DNA of 64,000 nt, from assembly GCF_023115465.1 (NCBI RefSeq), contig NZ_CP096034.1:1736001-1800000 (forward strand). Reading direction: 5' to 3'. This document shows, piece after piece, positions 51,820 through 60,100 of the stretch; the first letter of the stretch is position 1; each line of letters opens with the position of its first letter. The position numbers and the translations under genes are program-made. The DNA comes from Gottfriedia acidiceleris. GTDB lineage: Bacteria; Bacillota; Bacilli; Bacillales; Bacillaceae_G. The notes under the pieces are model-generated. The model saw only the letters and a program-made list of their open reading frames with translations. It had not been told where the DNA came from and made no database searches.

Positions 51820-53337
51820 TTATTGAGCTTTTTTCGCTCTATTTTCTTTTACTTCAAAAGTTAACTTTTCTTTACCCATTAAGATAATCGCGATAAAACC
51901 TAAAGTAATTGGAATTAATGTCCATTTAAAAGTAGTCGCAACAGAATGGGCCATTGCTTCTGAGATTTTATGAAGTACTTCTGGTGGAATTTTAGCTCTT
52001 GCATCAGCGGATAATAATGCACGTGAGTCAACTTTTCCGCCAAATGCACCTAAATTACCAAGTAAATCACTTAATTTATTTTTAAATACGTGGTTTTGAA
52101 TTGTACCAAAGATAGTAACACCAATTGTCATACCTAATGTTCTAAAGAAAGTATTTGTTGATGTAGCGATGCCTCGTTTTTGAGGTTCGATTTTGTGTTG
52201 AGTTGCCATACTTAAAAGTGAGAATGAACAACCCATTCCAAGACCAGCGATAATCATGTAAAACGTTACTGTTGATCGAGCTGTATCAGTATCTAATGTA
52301 CTCAATAAATACATTCCAATAAAGAATAAAACAACTGAAACTAACATGATGCTTCTATAACTAAATTTACGTACTGATTGTCCTGCTACCTGGCTACCTA
52401 CAACTGAACCAAGCATCATCGGAATAAGAATAATACCAGAATTTGTAGCTGTACCACCATAAACTGATTGAACAAAAAGTGGAATTAATACGGTCGTAAT
52501 AATAAAAGCAGAACCGTAGAAAAATGCAACACCTTGAGTTGCCGCAAATAACTGCTTTTTAAATAAGCTAAATGAAATAATTGGCTCTTCAACTTTTCTT
52601 TCAATTAGAATAAATGCGATAAACAATACTGCAAAGATTGAAAATAAGGAAATAATTGGACCAGAGTTCCAATCGTATTCATTACCACCCAGTTCAAGTG
52701 CAAACATTAAACTGACAACTGAACCAACAAGTGTAATTGCACCAAACCAGTCGATTTTAAGTTTTCTAAGGTGCAGATTTTCTTTATAAAATTGAGAGAT
52801 TAAATATAAAGAAATAATACCTAAAGGTAAGTTGATATAGAAAATCCAGCGCCAATCAATTTGATCAGTAATATATGCTCCTAAAAGTGGTCCAAATACA
52901 CTAGAAAGACCAAAAACTGCACCAAATAAACCAGTCATTTTTCCTCGTTTTTCAGGAGGGAAAATATCAAAAATAATTGTAAAGGCTATTGGCATTAGTG
53001 AACCTCCGCCAATTCCTTGGATCGCACGATAAACACTTAATTGAACAATGCTATTTGCTGTTCCACATAATGCAGAACCAATTAAGAAAATTAAAAGTCC
53101 TAATAAATAAAATCGTTTACGACCATACATATCTGATAACTTTCCAAAAATGGGCATACTTGCCATTGTAGCAACCAAATATGCAGAGGTTACCCATATA
53201 AATTGGTCTAAACCACCTAATTCTCCAACAATTGTAGGCATCGAAGCTGAAACAATTGTGTTATCCATAGCTGCCATGAGCATTCCTAATAATAGGCCTG
53301 CTACGACAAAGCCAACCTTACTTTCTTTTGAAACCAT
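51820..53337 (-). CDS. DHA2-family (14-helix) MFS multidrug efflux transporter
   Basis: This 505-residue transporter has 14 predicted membrane helices and the family motifs GKLSDMYGRKRFYLLG (motif A, residues about 64-79), AIQGIGGGSLMPIAFTIIFD (motif B region) and GPLLGAYITDQIDWRWIFYINLPLG (motif C and the DHA2 signature). It exports drugs or other amphiphiles by proton antiport. The ATG at 53337 overlaps the stop of the upstream marR gene (TGATG), so the two are coupled and the regulator probably represses both. Confidence 0.92.
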   Translation of the reverse strand: MVSKESKVGFVVAGLLLGMLMAAMDNTIVSASMPTIVGELGGLDQFIWVTSAYLVATMASMPIFGKLSDMYGRKRFYLLGLLIFLIGSALCGTANSIVQLSVYRAIQGIGGGSLMPIAFTIIFDIFPPEKRGKMTGLFGAVFGLSSVFGPLLGAYITDQIDWRWIFYINLPLGIISLYLISQFYKENLHLRKLKIDWFGAITLVGSVVSLMFALELGGNEYDWNSGPIISLFSIFAVLFIAFILIERKVEEPIISFSLFKKQLFAATQGVAFFYGSAFIITTVLIPLFVQSVYGGTATNSGIILIPMMLGSVVGSQVAGQSVRKFSYRSIMLVSVVLFFIGMYLLSTLDTDTARSTVTFYMIIAGLGMGCSFSLLSMATQHKIEPQKRGIATSTNTFFRTLGMTIGVTIFGTIQNHVFKNKLSDLLGNLGAFGGKVDSRALLSADARAKIPPEVLHKISEAMAHSVATTFKWTLIPITLGFIAIILMGKEKLTFEVKENRAKKAQ

Positions 53338-53813
53338 CAAGTTTCCCCCTTATTTAATTCTTTAGTCTCTTTTGGGATCAATACATTAATATCATTCCAA
53401 AATTTAAATAATAATGTTAACTCTTTGTCATCATACTGGTTAAAAATATTAGAAAGAGAGTCAGATAATGGTTTAAAAAGCTCTGCTAATTCATCATCGC
53501 GTTCATACACAGGTTGAATAATTACTCGTCTACGGTCATTTGGATCTTGAATACGCTCAACAAAGTTGACTTTTTCAAGTCGGTCAATAACACCTGTTAT
53601 AGCACCAGTAGTTAGATGTGTTAATTGAGATAACTTTCCAGCTGAAATTGGACCAGTATGGCAAAGTAACTCTCGACATCGTAAATCAGTCGCATTTAAA
53701 TGAAGGTTCGAGGCAAGCCCTTCATTAAAAAGAACGATTGAAGTGCTAAATTTTCTAAATTCCATTATCAGTGATGGAATAAATTCACTTCGAATGATTG
53801 GGTTTTCTGACAT
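53337..53813 (-). CDS. MarR-family transcriptional regulator
   Basis: This 158-residue winged-helix regulator has LRCRELLCHTGPISAGKLSQLTHLTTGAITGVIDRLEKVNFVERIQDPNDRRRVIIQP (about residues 45-100), with the wing NDRRRV. AGGAGA precedes the ATG. It is the first gene of an operon with the MFS pump; the organisation resembles B. subtilis mdtR-mdtP. A palindrome upstream at 53869 is a candidate operator. Confidence 0.92.
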   Translation of the reverse strand: MSENPIIRSEFIPSLIMEFRKFSTSIVLFNEGLASNLHLNATDLRCRELLCHTGPISAGKLSQLTHLTTGAITGVIDRLEKVNFVERIQDPNDRRRVIIQPVYERDDELAELFKPLSDSLSNIFNQYDDKELTLLFKFWNDINVLIPKETKELNKGET

Positions 53814-53868
53814 TTCATTCTCTCCTTAAAATAGGAAGTACTATAAAAAGTTAACGTAACTAAATATC

Positions 53869-53879
53869 TTAGTAACTAA
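53869..53879 (-). promoter_or_regulatory. candidate MarR operator
   Basis: TTAGTAACTAA is an odd-length palindrome 56 bases before the marR start. A related TTTAGTTACG lies just downstream on the minus strand, within the likely promoter region. Confidence 0.45.
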
Positions 53880-54175
53880 AATAATTATAATTCAAAGAAA
53901 CCAATTAAAGTATAAATTGTGAGTATTTTAACCAAAATTTAATTTAGTATTTAACTAATGATTTTTGAACAGTTTTAGGTATGAATAAGGTAAAAGGGAT
54001 TAGGTTAAATAAATTGAAATAGTTTAATTCTAGGGATTGGGAGATCGGTAAAAAGTCACGAAGATATGAGATCATTTTTTATGCACTTTTTTCTCCAATT
54101 AATTTCTTCAATAATTAGGTGTCCTTTAACGAATGCTATAAAAGGAAGTTAATGAAAAAAGTGTAGGTGTTCACA

Positions 54176-54676
54176 ATGAAAAAGAATATTGAAATTGTAC
54201 CTTATCGTACTTCCTGGGAAGAAGATTTTCAGTCTGAAAAAAAGGCAATTGATCTATTATTACCAGAGAAAGCAGCGATTTATCATATAGGGAGTACTTC
54301 AATTCCGAATATGTTTGCCATGCCAATTATTGACTTAATGATCGTAGTAAAATGCTTAAATAGGTTTGATGAGTATAGTGATGTTCTAAATACTTTAGGT
54401 TACGAACAATTGGGGGATCAATCTAATCAGGGCAGAAGATTTTTTATCAAATGTGATGATAATTGTAGTTTCCATATACATGTATACGAAAAAGGAAATG
54501 CTGCTGTTGAACGAAATATTGCATTTAGGGAATATATGATTGCACATACAGATCAAGCAATGGAATATATAAAATTAAAAAAAGAACTTGCTAAAAACAA
54601 ATCAGAATATAAAAGGGGACGAAAAGAATTTTTAGATGAAATCGATCGAAAAGCAAATAAATGGAAGAAGAAATAA
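54176..54676 (+). CDS. GrpB family (UPF0157) nucleotidyltransferase-fold protein
   Basis: This 166-residue protein has IVPYRTSWEEDFQSEKKAI, the motif IYHIGSTSIPNMFAMPIIDLMIVV (GSTS..D.D-like nucleotidyltransferase core) and HIHVYEKGN, the hallmarks of GrpB/UPF0157 proteins. The frame opens at a GTG (54167), but TAGGTG precedes the ATG at 54176. Some relatives are fused to dephospho-CoA kinase; the stand-alone function is unknown. Confidence 0.9.
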   Translation: MKKNIEIVPYRTSWEEDFQSEKKAIDLLLPEKAAIYHIGSTSIPNMFAMPIIDLMIVVKCLNRFDEYSDVLNTLGYEQLGDQSNQGRRFFIKCDDNCSFHIHVYEKGNAAVERNIAFREYMIAHTDQAMEYIKLKKELAKNKSEYKRGRKEFLDEIDRKANKWKKK

Positions 54677-54702
54677 CACTCCTTCCATGGAAGGAAGGAG
54701 TG
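54677..54702. terminator. hairpin between convergent genes
   Basis: CACTCCTTCC pairs with GGAAGGAGTG around ATGGAA. On the minus strand TTATTT follows, so it mainly serves the aldo/keto reductase gene. Confidence 0.75.
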
Positions 54703-54704
54703 GC

Positions 54705-55616
54705 TTAACGATGTTCTTCATATTTCATAAGAAGTGAAATTTCTTTTATTTGGGCGATTTGTTGTGCATTTAATGGTTTTGCAAAGTAAGCGTTAAGATT
54801 ATCTAGTAATTGTTCTTTATTTCGAGCTCCAACAGCTAACGATGAAACTGCTTTATGAGAAAGAACATATTGTAAAGCTAAGCTATGTAAGGATTGTTCC
54901 TCATTTAGAAGTTGTAGAAGCTTTTGGATTGTTTCATTACATTCTTGTTCTGAATATGACATATAGCCCTTGTTAGATAGTTTCTTTTCCCATTTACTGG
55001 TTAATAGCCCTTTTGCTACGGATCCGCGTGCAATGACAGAAATATTATGCTTTTCGAAAAGTGGAAAGAATTCTTCAGGTCTACGCTCTAGTACATTATA
55101 TTGCATCATAACACCTTGAATAGATGAATGATTTACAAATCGATTAATAACATTCGGACGAATTGAAGAGATTCCATAATGGCGAATTAAGCCTTCTTTT
55201 ACTAGTTCATCAAAAGTAAAAATGATTTCTTCATATTGATCCTCGATAGTTCCACCGTGAAGTTGATAATAATCGATATAATCTGTATTTAGTCTACGTA
55301 AACTGTCTTTTACAGCTTCTTTCATATATGCTCTCGATGGATCCCAATACCATTTATTATCATTTGAATTATTCCAACGGTTGCCTACTTTCGTTGCAAT
55401 AACCACTTGATCTCTACGACCTTTTAAAGCTTTTCCAACGATTTCTTCATTTTTACCGAAATCATATAAATCAGCAGTATCAAAGTAATTGATTCCAGCA
55501 TCGATTGCAGCATGAATTGTTGAAATCGCCTCATTTTCTTCTGTCCCAAGCGACATACAACCTAAACCAATTTCGGATATTTCTAATAAAGTAGAACCAA
55601 GCTTACGTTTTTTCAT
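54705..55616 (-). CDS. yqkF: aldo/keto reductase, YqkF-like
   Basis: This 303-residue TIM-barrel NADPH-dependent oxidoreductase has the AKR residues in DTADLYDFGKNEE (Asp, Tyr), KVGNRW (Lys) and QLHGGTIEDQ (His). GAGNKEQLLDNL-type cofactor-binding sequence appears near the end as VGARNKEQL. It lies directly before mciZ and nudF, the position of yqkF in B. subtilis. Carbonyl substrate unknown. GGAGGG precedes the ATG. Confidence 0.9.
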   Translation of the reverse strand: MKKRKLGSTLLEISEIGLGCMSLGTEENEAISTIHAAIDAGINYFDTADLYDFGKNEEIVGKALKGRRDQVVIATKVGNRWNNSNDNKWYWDPSRAYMKEAVKDSLRRLNTDYIDYYQLHGGTIEDQYEEIIFTFDELVKEGLIRHYGISSIRPNVINRFVNHSSIQGVMMQYNVLERRPEEFFPLFEKHNISVIARGSVAKGLLTSKWEKKLSNKGYMSYSEQECNETIQKLLQLLNEEQSLHSLALQYVLSHKAVSSLAVGARNKEQLLDNLNAYFAKPLNAQQIAQIKEISLLMKYEEHR

Positions 55617-55653
55617 ATAAATCCCTCCAAATATAATTGTAGGGAAAAGAGAA

Positions 55654-55803
55654 TTATTTTACAACATAGAGAAGCTTACCATTGGAGTTTTGAATCCATT
55701 CTTTAACGGTTTTATATTGCATACCAATAACTTCGAGGGTTTTTAAAATTTCTGTTTTGGAGCCCACGAGGACAACAGAATTTTCCGTCATACACATTTT
55801 CAT
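55654..55803 (-). CDS. mciZ: MciZ-like peptide inhibitor of FtsZ ring formation
   Basis: This 49-codon frame begins at the ATG at 55801-55803 and ends with TAA at 55654-55656. The product MKMCMTENSVVLVGSKTEIL continues KTLEVIGMQYKTVKEW and then IQNSNGKLLYVVK. It aligns by eye with B. subtilis MciZ (VVLVG..EI...L...G....VK.WI). GAGG lies seven bases before the start. It sits between the aldo/keto reductase and nudF, the location of mciZ in B. subtilis, where the peptide blocks Z-ring assembly in the mother cell during sporulation. A few extra C-terminal residues distinguish it. Confidence 0.82.
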   Translation of the reverse strand: MKMCMTENSVVLVGSKTEILKTLEVIGMQYKTVKEWIQNSNGKLLYVVK

Positions 55804-55893
55804 CAGACTACCTCATTTCAAACAGTATTTTAATGAAATAAATGATAAAATGTATGTGACAACCATATAAATTAGAACAAGGTGATGAAAAAA

Positions 55894-56439
55894 ATGAAAA
55901 AATTTGAAGAAAAAACACTAGAAGAAGAAAAAGTATTCACAGGAAGAGTGATCTCTCTTTATCATCAGAAGGTAGAATTACCGAATGGAAATACAAGTAC
56001 GCGTGAAATCGTAAAGCATCCGGGAGCAGTGGCTGTGATTCCAATTACAAATGAAGGAAAAATTGTTTTTGTTGAGCAGTACCGAAAAGCGCTAGAAAGA
56101 AGTCTCCTAGAAATTCCAGCAGGAAAACTAGAAAAAGGCGAAGAGCCACTTGTAACGGCTAAACGAGAGCTAGAAGAAGAGACTGGATATGAAGCAGCAA
56201 ATTGGGAGCATATCCAATCTTTTTATACTTCACCGGGGTTTGCAGACGAATACATACATATATATGTAGCAAAAGATTTAAAGAAATTAGAAAATAGTGC
56301 TGCTTTAGATGAAGATGAATTTGTTGAAATTTTTGAGCTAACACTAGACGAGTGTCTGGAAGAGCTAAAAAAAGGTTCAATCCATGATGCAAAAACATGT
56401 TTTGCAGTCCAATATTTACAATTATTACAAAAAAATTAA
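55894..56439 (+). CDS. nudF: ADP-ribose pyrophosphatase (Nudix)
   Basis: This 181-residue Nudix hydrolase cleaves ADP-ribose to AMP and ribose 5-phosphate. The Nudix box spans residues 77-99 (GKLEKGEEP..RELEEETGY) and the ADPRase-type proline-rich FYTSPGFADEYIH follows. Three in-phase starts exist (GTG 55882, ATG 55885, ATG 55894); AAGGTG suits 55894, which also matches the N-terminus of B. subtilis NudF (MK.(F/L)EEKT). It is divergent from mciZ. Confidence 0.94.
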   Translation: MKKFEEKTLEEEKVFTGRVISLYHQKVELPNGNTSTREIVKHPGAVAVIPITNEGKIVFVEQYRKALERSLLEIPAGKLEKGEEPLVTAKRELEEETGYEAANWEHIQSFYTSPGFADEYIHIYVAKDLKKLENSAALDEDEFVEIFELTLDECLEELKKGSIHDAKTCFAVQYLQLLQKN

Positions 56440-56517
56440 AATAAAATTAAAAATAATTCTCAAAATATGGAAGTAAACATGGTAAAATAAAGTGACATTT
56501 TTTGAGAGGATGAGTAG

Positions 56518-57204
56518 ATGAGAATTTCGTCAATTAAAAAAACAGCTAAGAATCGTCTATCTGGTAACTGGGGAAAAGCGATTTTAACTCTCGTAGTTTT
56601 TGGTGTATTTGAAGGACTTATTTATATGTTACTTAATGGACCAGTCAATTATCATTATACAGGGAGTATATTTTTAGATTTGGATCAACAAGATTTAATC
56701 CCAGGTGGTATCCAAATCGTAATCGAAATTATAACTGCAATCATTAATACTCTATTAGGTTATGGATTACTTGTTTACTTTTTAAAGTTGATTCGTGATG
56801 AGGAAAAAAGCATATCGGACTTATTTTTCTATTTTAAAAGTGGGCATCAATTTATAAGAGGTATAATAGTTGGATTCTTAGTAACTTTATTTACAGTATT
56901 ATGGACTGTTTTATTAATCATTCCTGGTATTATCAAATCAATCGCTTATTCACAAGTTGGATATATTTTAAAAGATTATCCAGAAATGAATGCAATTGAT
57001 GCCATTACTTTAAGTAGAAGAATGATGGATGGGTATAAATGGAAATTCTTTTTACTAGGGCTTTCATTCATCGGTTGGGTTCTATTAGTAATCATCACTT
57101 TTGGGCTTGCTTTGTTTTATGTAGCACCATACTTTTATACTTCTCAGGCTCAATTTTATGCAGAAGTAAAAGAAGCATACGAAGAAAAAAAGGAAACAAT
57201 TTAA
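56518..57204 (+). CDS. DUF975 family integral membrane protein
   Basis: This 228-residue protein starts with the DUF975 motif RISSIKKTAKNRLSGNWGKAI and has five or six membrane helices. A conserved central LIRDEEKSISDLFFYFKSGHQFIRGIIVGF segment and SRRMMDGYKWKFFLLGLSFIGW also mark the family. GAGAGGATGAG precedes the ATG. Its function is unknown. A terminator follows at 57220. Confidence 0.9.
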   Translation: MRISSIKKTAKNRLSGNWGKAILTLVVFGVFEGLIYMLLNGPVNYHYTGSIFLDLDQQDLIPGGIQIVIEIITAIINTLLGYGLLVYFLKLIRDEEKSISDLFFYFKSGHQFIRGIIVGFLVTLFTVLWTVLLIIPGIIKSIAYSQVGYILKDYPEMNAIDAITLSRRMMDGYKWKFFLLGLSFIGWVLLVIITFGLALFYVAPYFYTSQAQFYAEVKEAYEEKKETI

Positions 57205-57219
57205 AATTCTAAGACTAAT

Positions 57220-57249
57220 GACGTTAATTTTTTTTAACGTCTTTTTTTT
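57220..57249 (+). terminator. terminator after the DUF975 gene
   Basis: GACGTTAA pairs with TTAACGTC and is followed by eight Ts. Confidence 0.85.
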
Positions 57250-57376
57250 AACGTTTCTAAAGCTTATCAAAAAAAACATTTTTATAAAGCAAAAATTAAA
57301 CAATTAAGGATAAAATAGAAAACAGGAAAAATGAATACAATAAGACAACTAATCAAATACGATGAAGGTGAGAATA

Positions 57377-58243
57377 TTGTTTGTTACTGGTGAGCTTGGC
57401 ACATATCACGTTCGAGTAAAAGGGGATGGAAAAGTCACAGTTCTTTTAGAATGTGGAATGATGCATACTCTTCATCAATGGAAGTATTTGCAAGAAGAGT
57501 TGAGTAAATATGCCAAAGTTATATCATACGATCGGTTAGGTTATGGAAAAAGTGGAATATGGACGACAGAACGATCAATAGAGCAACAAGCTTTTGAATG
57601 CTATGACATTTTATTAGCATTAAATATTAAAAGTCCATTAATTGCTGTCGGACATTCCCTAGGGGCCTATATTGTATTCCAATTGTCTCGCCTTTTTCCA
57701 AATGCTATCCAATCAATGATTTTACTCGATCCAACACATCCGACTCTAGAGGAGCATGAGCAGAAATTATATGATAAGTTACTGTATCAGTTTGCGATCA
57801 TGATGAAGAATGCAAACCAATTTAATCTTACTAAGGCAATTCCAAATAAGCTAGTTAATAAAATAATGAAAACTACCCCAGATAATCAGTTCGAAATGAT
57901 TAGCGCAATTAAGAGCTATAAGCATTGGAAGACTGTTGTTAGTGAGTGGAAAAACCTAAATTATAGTAACATACGTATAAAGGACGCATTGAAAATTAAA
58001 ATGAATATTCCTTTACTAGTATTAACAGCTTCCAATCAAAGTGGTTTACAGTTTAATCCGAAGAAAAAAAAGGAATTACTACATAAAGTTGAAAAATATC
58101 ATAATGAATATTGTGAAACAACGAATCAAGGTAGCCGTCAAACATTAGAAGGCTACACACATTCAACTATTTATGGAAATAATGAAGAAAATGCAAAGTC
58201 GATTGGTCATTTTATAAAAAAACAAATTGAATTATTAAATTAA
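57377..58243 (+). CDS. alpha/beta hydrolase
   Basis: An ATG at 57362 opens the frame but lacks a ribosome binding site. GAAGGTGAG lies just after it and serves a TTG at 57377, so I prefer that start (288 residues). The fold shows ECGMMHTLHQW (oxyanion), YDRLGYGKSG, the nucleophile elbow VGHSLGAYI and a late histidine in EGYTHSTIYG. There is no signal peptide. The substrate is unknown. Confidence 0.85.
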   Translation: MFVTGELGTYHVRVKGDGKVTVLLECGMMHTLHQWKYLQEELSKYAKVISYDRLGYGKSGIWTTERSIEQQAFECYDILLALNIKSPLIAVGHSLGAYIVFQLSRLFPNAIQSMILLDPTHPTLEEHEQKLYDKLLYQFAIMMKNANQFNLTKAIPNKLVNKIMKTTPDNQFEMISAIKSYKHWKTVVSEWKNLNYSNIRIKDALKIKMNIPLLVLTASNQSGLQFNPKKKKELLHKVEKYHNEYCETTNQGSRQTLEGYTHSTIYGNNEENAKSIGHFIKKQIELLN

Positions 58244-58246
58244 AAC

Positions 58247-58287
58247 AAAGCTGTTTTAGTCGTTGCCTGACTTTAACAGCTTTTTAT
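58247..58287 (+). terminator. terminator after the alpha/beta hydrolase gene
   Basis: AAAGCTGTT pairs with AACAGCTTT around a 19-base loop and is followed by Ts. Confidence 0.8.
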
Positions 58288-58505
58288 ATTTTTTTTCAAA
58301 AATTTTGTTAAAATAATTCTTCGCAATCAAATGATCGCTCCACGAAAAGAGAGCACCCTGGAACTGAAATTATCACTTCTCTCCATTAAATAGGAAAAAA
58401 GTCATTTTTTCTTTGTTATTAATTTTCCAACTTTTATAAATTAATAGAATAAATTACTTGTCCATTCATAAAATGAAGAGAGAATATAGTCCAGGAGATG
58501 ATATC

Positions 58506-59156
58506 ATGACAAGAAGCTCAGTCAAATCAACGATGAAAAAACATGTTAAAGATTATTTGTCACTCTATATTTTTGTTAGTGTGATCTTACTTTTTGGTGT
58601 AGTATTTGGAGCCGTCATCGTAAATAGTATGAATGTGAGTCAAAAACAGGATATTCTATCCTTTATTACACATTTTTTTGGACAAGTTAATAATGGTGAT
58701 TATATTAGCGGAAATGAAGTGTTCCTTTCTAGCTATTCTTCTCATTTGAAGTTTTTAGCATTGATTTGGGTTTTAGGGATCTCAATCATTGGATTACCAA
58801 TCATTCTTATTTTATTATTTATGAAAGGATTGGTAGTTGGATTTACAGTTGGATTTTTAGTCAATCAATTAGGTTGGCACGGTATTTTATTAGCATTTTC
58901 TTCTGTTTTTCCACAAAATGTTATCGTTTTACCATTATATATACTGTTAACAGTTTTAGCAGTTCAGCTATCCATTCGAATGATTCGAAAACAATTTATT
59001 AAAAATGATAATGAACCAATTATGAAACAGTTAGTCTCGTATTCTATTGTCTTTGGAGTTGTTGCGGTTTGCTTAAGTATTGCAAGTATTATTGAAGCCT
59101 ATGGTTCAACTTATTTTTTAAAAGCCATCTCAGAAATAATTGTTTCAAAAAATTAA
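58506..59156 (+). CDS. spoIIM: stage II sporulation protein M
   Basis: This 216-residue membrane protein is the SpoIIM subunit of the DMP complex (with SpoIID and SpoIIP) that drives septal peptidoglycan degradation and engulfment. Five helices are predicted, with IWVLGISIIGLPIILILLFMKGLVVGFTVGFLV in the middle and ASVFPQNVIVLP-like FSSVFPQNVIVLP after it. The frame opens at 58458, but AGGAG at 58494-58500 places the start at ATG 58506, matching the family length. Confidence 0.95.
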   Translation: MTRSSVKSTMKKHVKDYLSLYIFVSVILLFGVVFGAVIVNSMNVSQKQDILSFITHFFGQVNNGDYISGNEVFLSSYSSHLKFLALIWVLGISIIGLPIILILLFMKGLVVGFTVGFLVNQLGWHGILLAFSSVFPQNVIVLPLYILLTVLAVQLSIRMIRKQFIKNDNEPIMKQLVSYSIVFGVVAVCLSIASIIEAYGSTYFLKAISEIIVSKN

Positions 59157-59166
59157 CAAATAATTT

Positions 59167-59202
59167 TTGACACTTTCTCTTTCTTTGTTATAATTATTAT
59201 CA
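59167..59202 (+). promoter_or_regulatory. fur promoter with an overlapping PerR/Fur-type box
   Basis: TTGACA (59167-59172) and TATAAT (59189-59194) are 16 bases apart. TTATAATTATTATCA (59188-59202) differs by one base from the Per box TTATAATNATTATAA and by one base from the Fur box TGATAATNATTATCA, so either regulator could bind over the -10 region. PerR controls fur in B. subtilis. Confidence 0.82.
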
Positions 59203-59223
59203 AGTGGCGAGGGAGTGAAAAGA

Positions 59224-59673
59224 ATGGAAGAACGAGTTGAACGAATAAAAAAACAACTACATTTAGCAGGATACAAATTAACACCACAACGGGAATCCAC
59301 TGTTCGTGTTTTATTAGAAAACGAAGAAGATCACCTAAGTGCAGAAGATGTTTACCTCCTAGTGAAAGAAAAATCGCCAGAAATTGGACTTGCTACTGTT
59401 TATCGTACGTTAGAATTACTAACTGAGTTAACAATTGTTGATAAAATAAATTTTGGTGATGGCGTTTCAAGATACGACTTAAGACATGAAGGTGCACAAC
59501 ATTTTCACCATCATTTAATTTGCACGGTTTGCGGAGCAGTAGATGAAATTCATGAAAATCTATTAAGTGAAGTTGAAAAGACAGTTGAAGAACGTTGGAA
59601 TTTTAAAATTAAAGATCATCGATTATCATTTCATGGTGTATGTCATCGTTGCCATGATCAAAACGAAGAGTAG
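59224..59673 (+). CDS. fur: ferric uptake regulator Fur
   Basis: This 149-residue metalloregulator has a winged-helix domain (KLTPQRESTVRVLLENEEDHLSAEDVYLLVKEKSPEIGLATVYRTLELL), the HHHLICTVCG and CHRCHD cysteine pairs that bind structural zinc, and regulatory histidines. The frame opens at a GTG (59215) one base from GAGGGAG; the ATG at 59224 is properly spaced and gives exactly the B. subtilis length and N-terminus. It represses iron-uptake genes when Fe2+ is sufficient. Confidence 0.97.
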   Translation: MEERVERIKKQLHLAGYKLTPQRESTVRVLLENEEDHLSAEDVYLLVKEKSPEIGLATVYRTLELLTELTIVDKINFGDGVSRYDLRHEGAQHFHHHLICTVCGAVDEIHENLLSEVEKTVEERWNFKIKDHRLSFHGVCHRCHDQNEE

Positions 59674-59674
59674 T

Positions 59675-59711
59675 AAAATGATTTTAATTTAATTAAAATC
59701 ATTTTATTTTT
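59675..59711 (+). terminator. terminator after fur
   Basis: AAAATGATTTTAATT pairs with AATTAAAATCATTTT and is followed by ATTTTT. Confidence 0.85.
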
Positions 59712-59875
59712 GATTCTTAAAAGACGGAGCAGTTCAATAAAAAGAGTCTGCTCTTTTTCATGTTCTAAAAAATGACACTAAATGATTAATGTTGATTTTC
59801 TGAAGTATGATTTGTCCTATTTTTGCATAGTATGTAGTAATGATGTCTTTACTTCTAGCAAAAGGTGGTGGTCAT

Positions 59876-60094
59876 ATGAAAAAAAGAGCAAGTATTGTTT
59901 TTAATGTAATAAAGGTTACAATTTTATTCATTACATGTACAATTTTATTTTATTTTGCTATTCAATGGATTCATTCTGAATATGAAAATATGCATCGATA
60001 TGACCGACCAGAAGGCTCAATGTTAAAGGTGGACATTCATAAAAAGGATGGTGCTTTTAACCAATTGGTACGGTTTTATCAAAACGGGGAGTAA
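59876..60094 (+). CDS. yqzK: YqzK-like (DUF4227) small membrane protein
   Basis: An upstream ATG at 59840 is in frame, but AAAGGTGGTGG sets the start at ATG 59876 (72 residues). One transmembrane helix (about residues 8-28) is followed by a short extracytoplasmic tail with HRYDRPEGSMLKVDIHKKDG. The position between fur and xerD matches yqzK of B. subtilis. The function is unknown; xerD follows after six bases, so they are co-transcribed. Confidence 0.88.
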   Translation: MKKRASIVFNVIKVTILFITCTILFYFAIQWIHSEYENMHRYDRPEGSMLKVDIHKKDGAFNQLVRFYQNGE

Positions 60095-60100
60095 TGAAAT

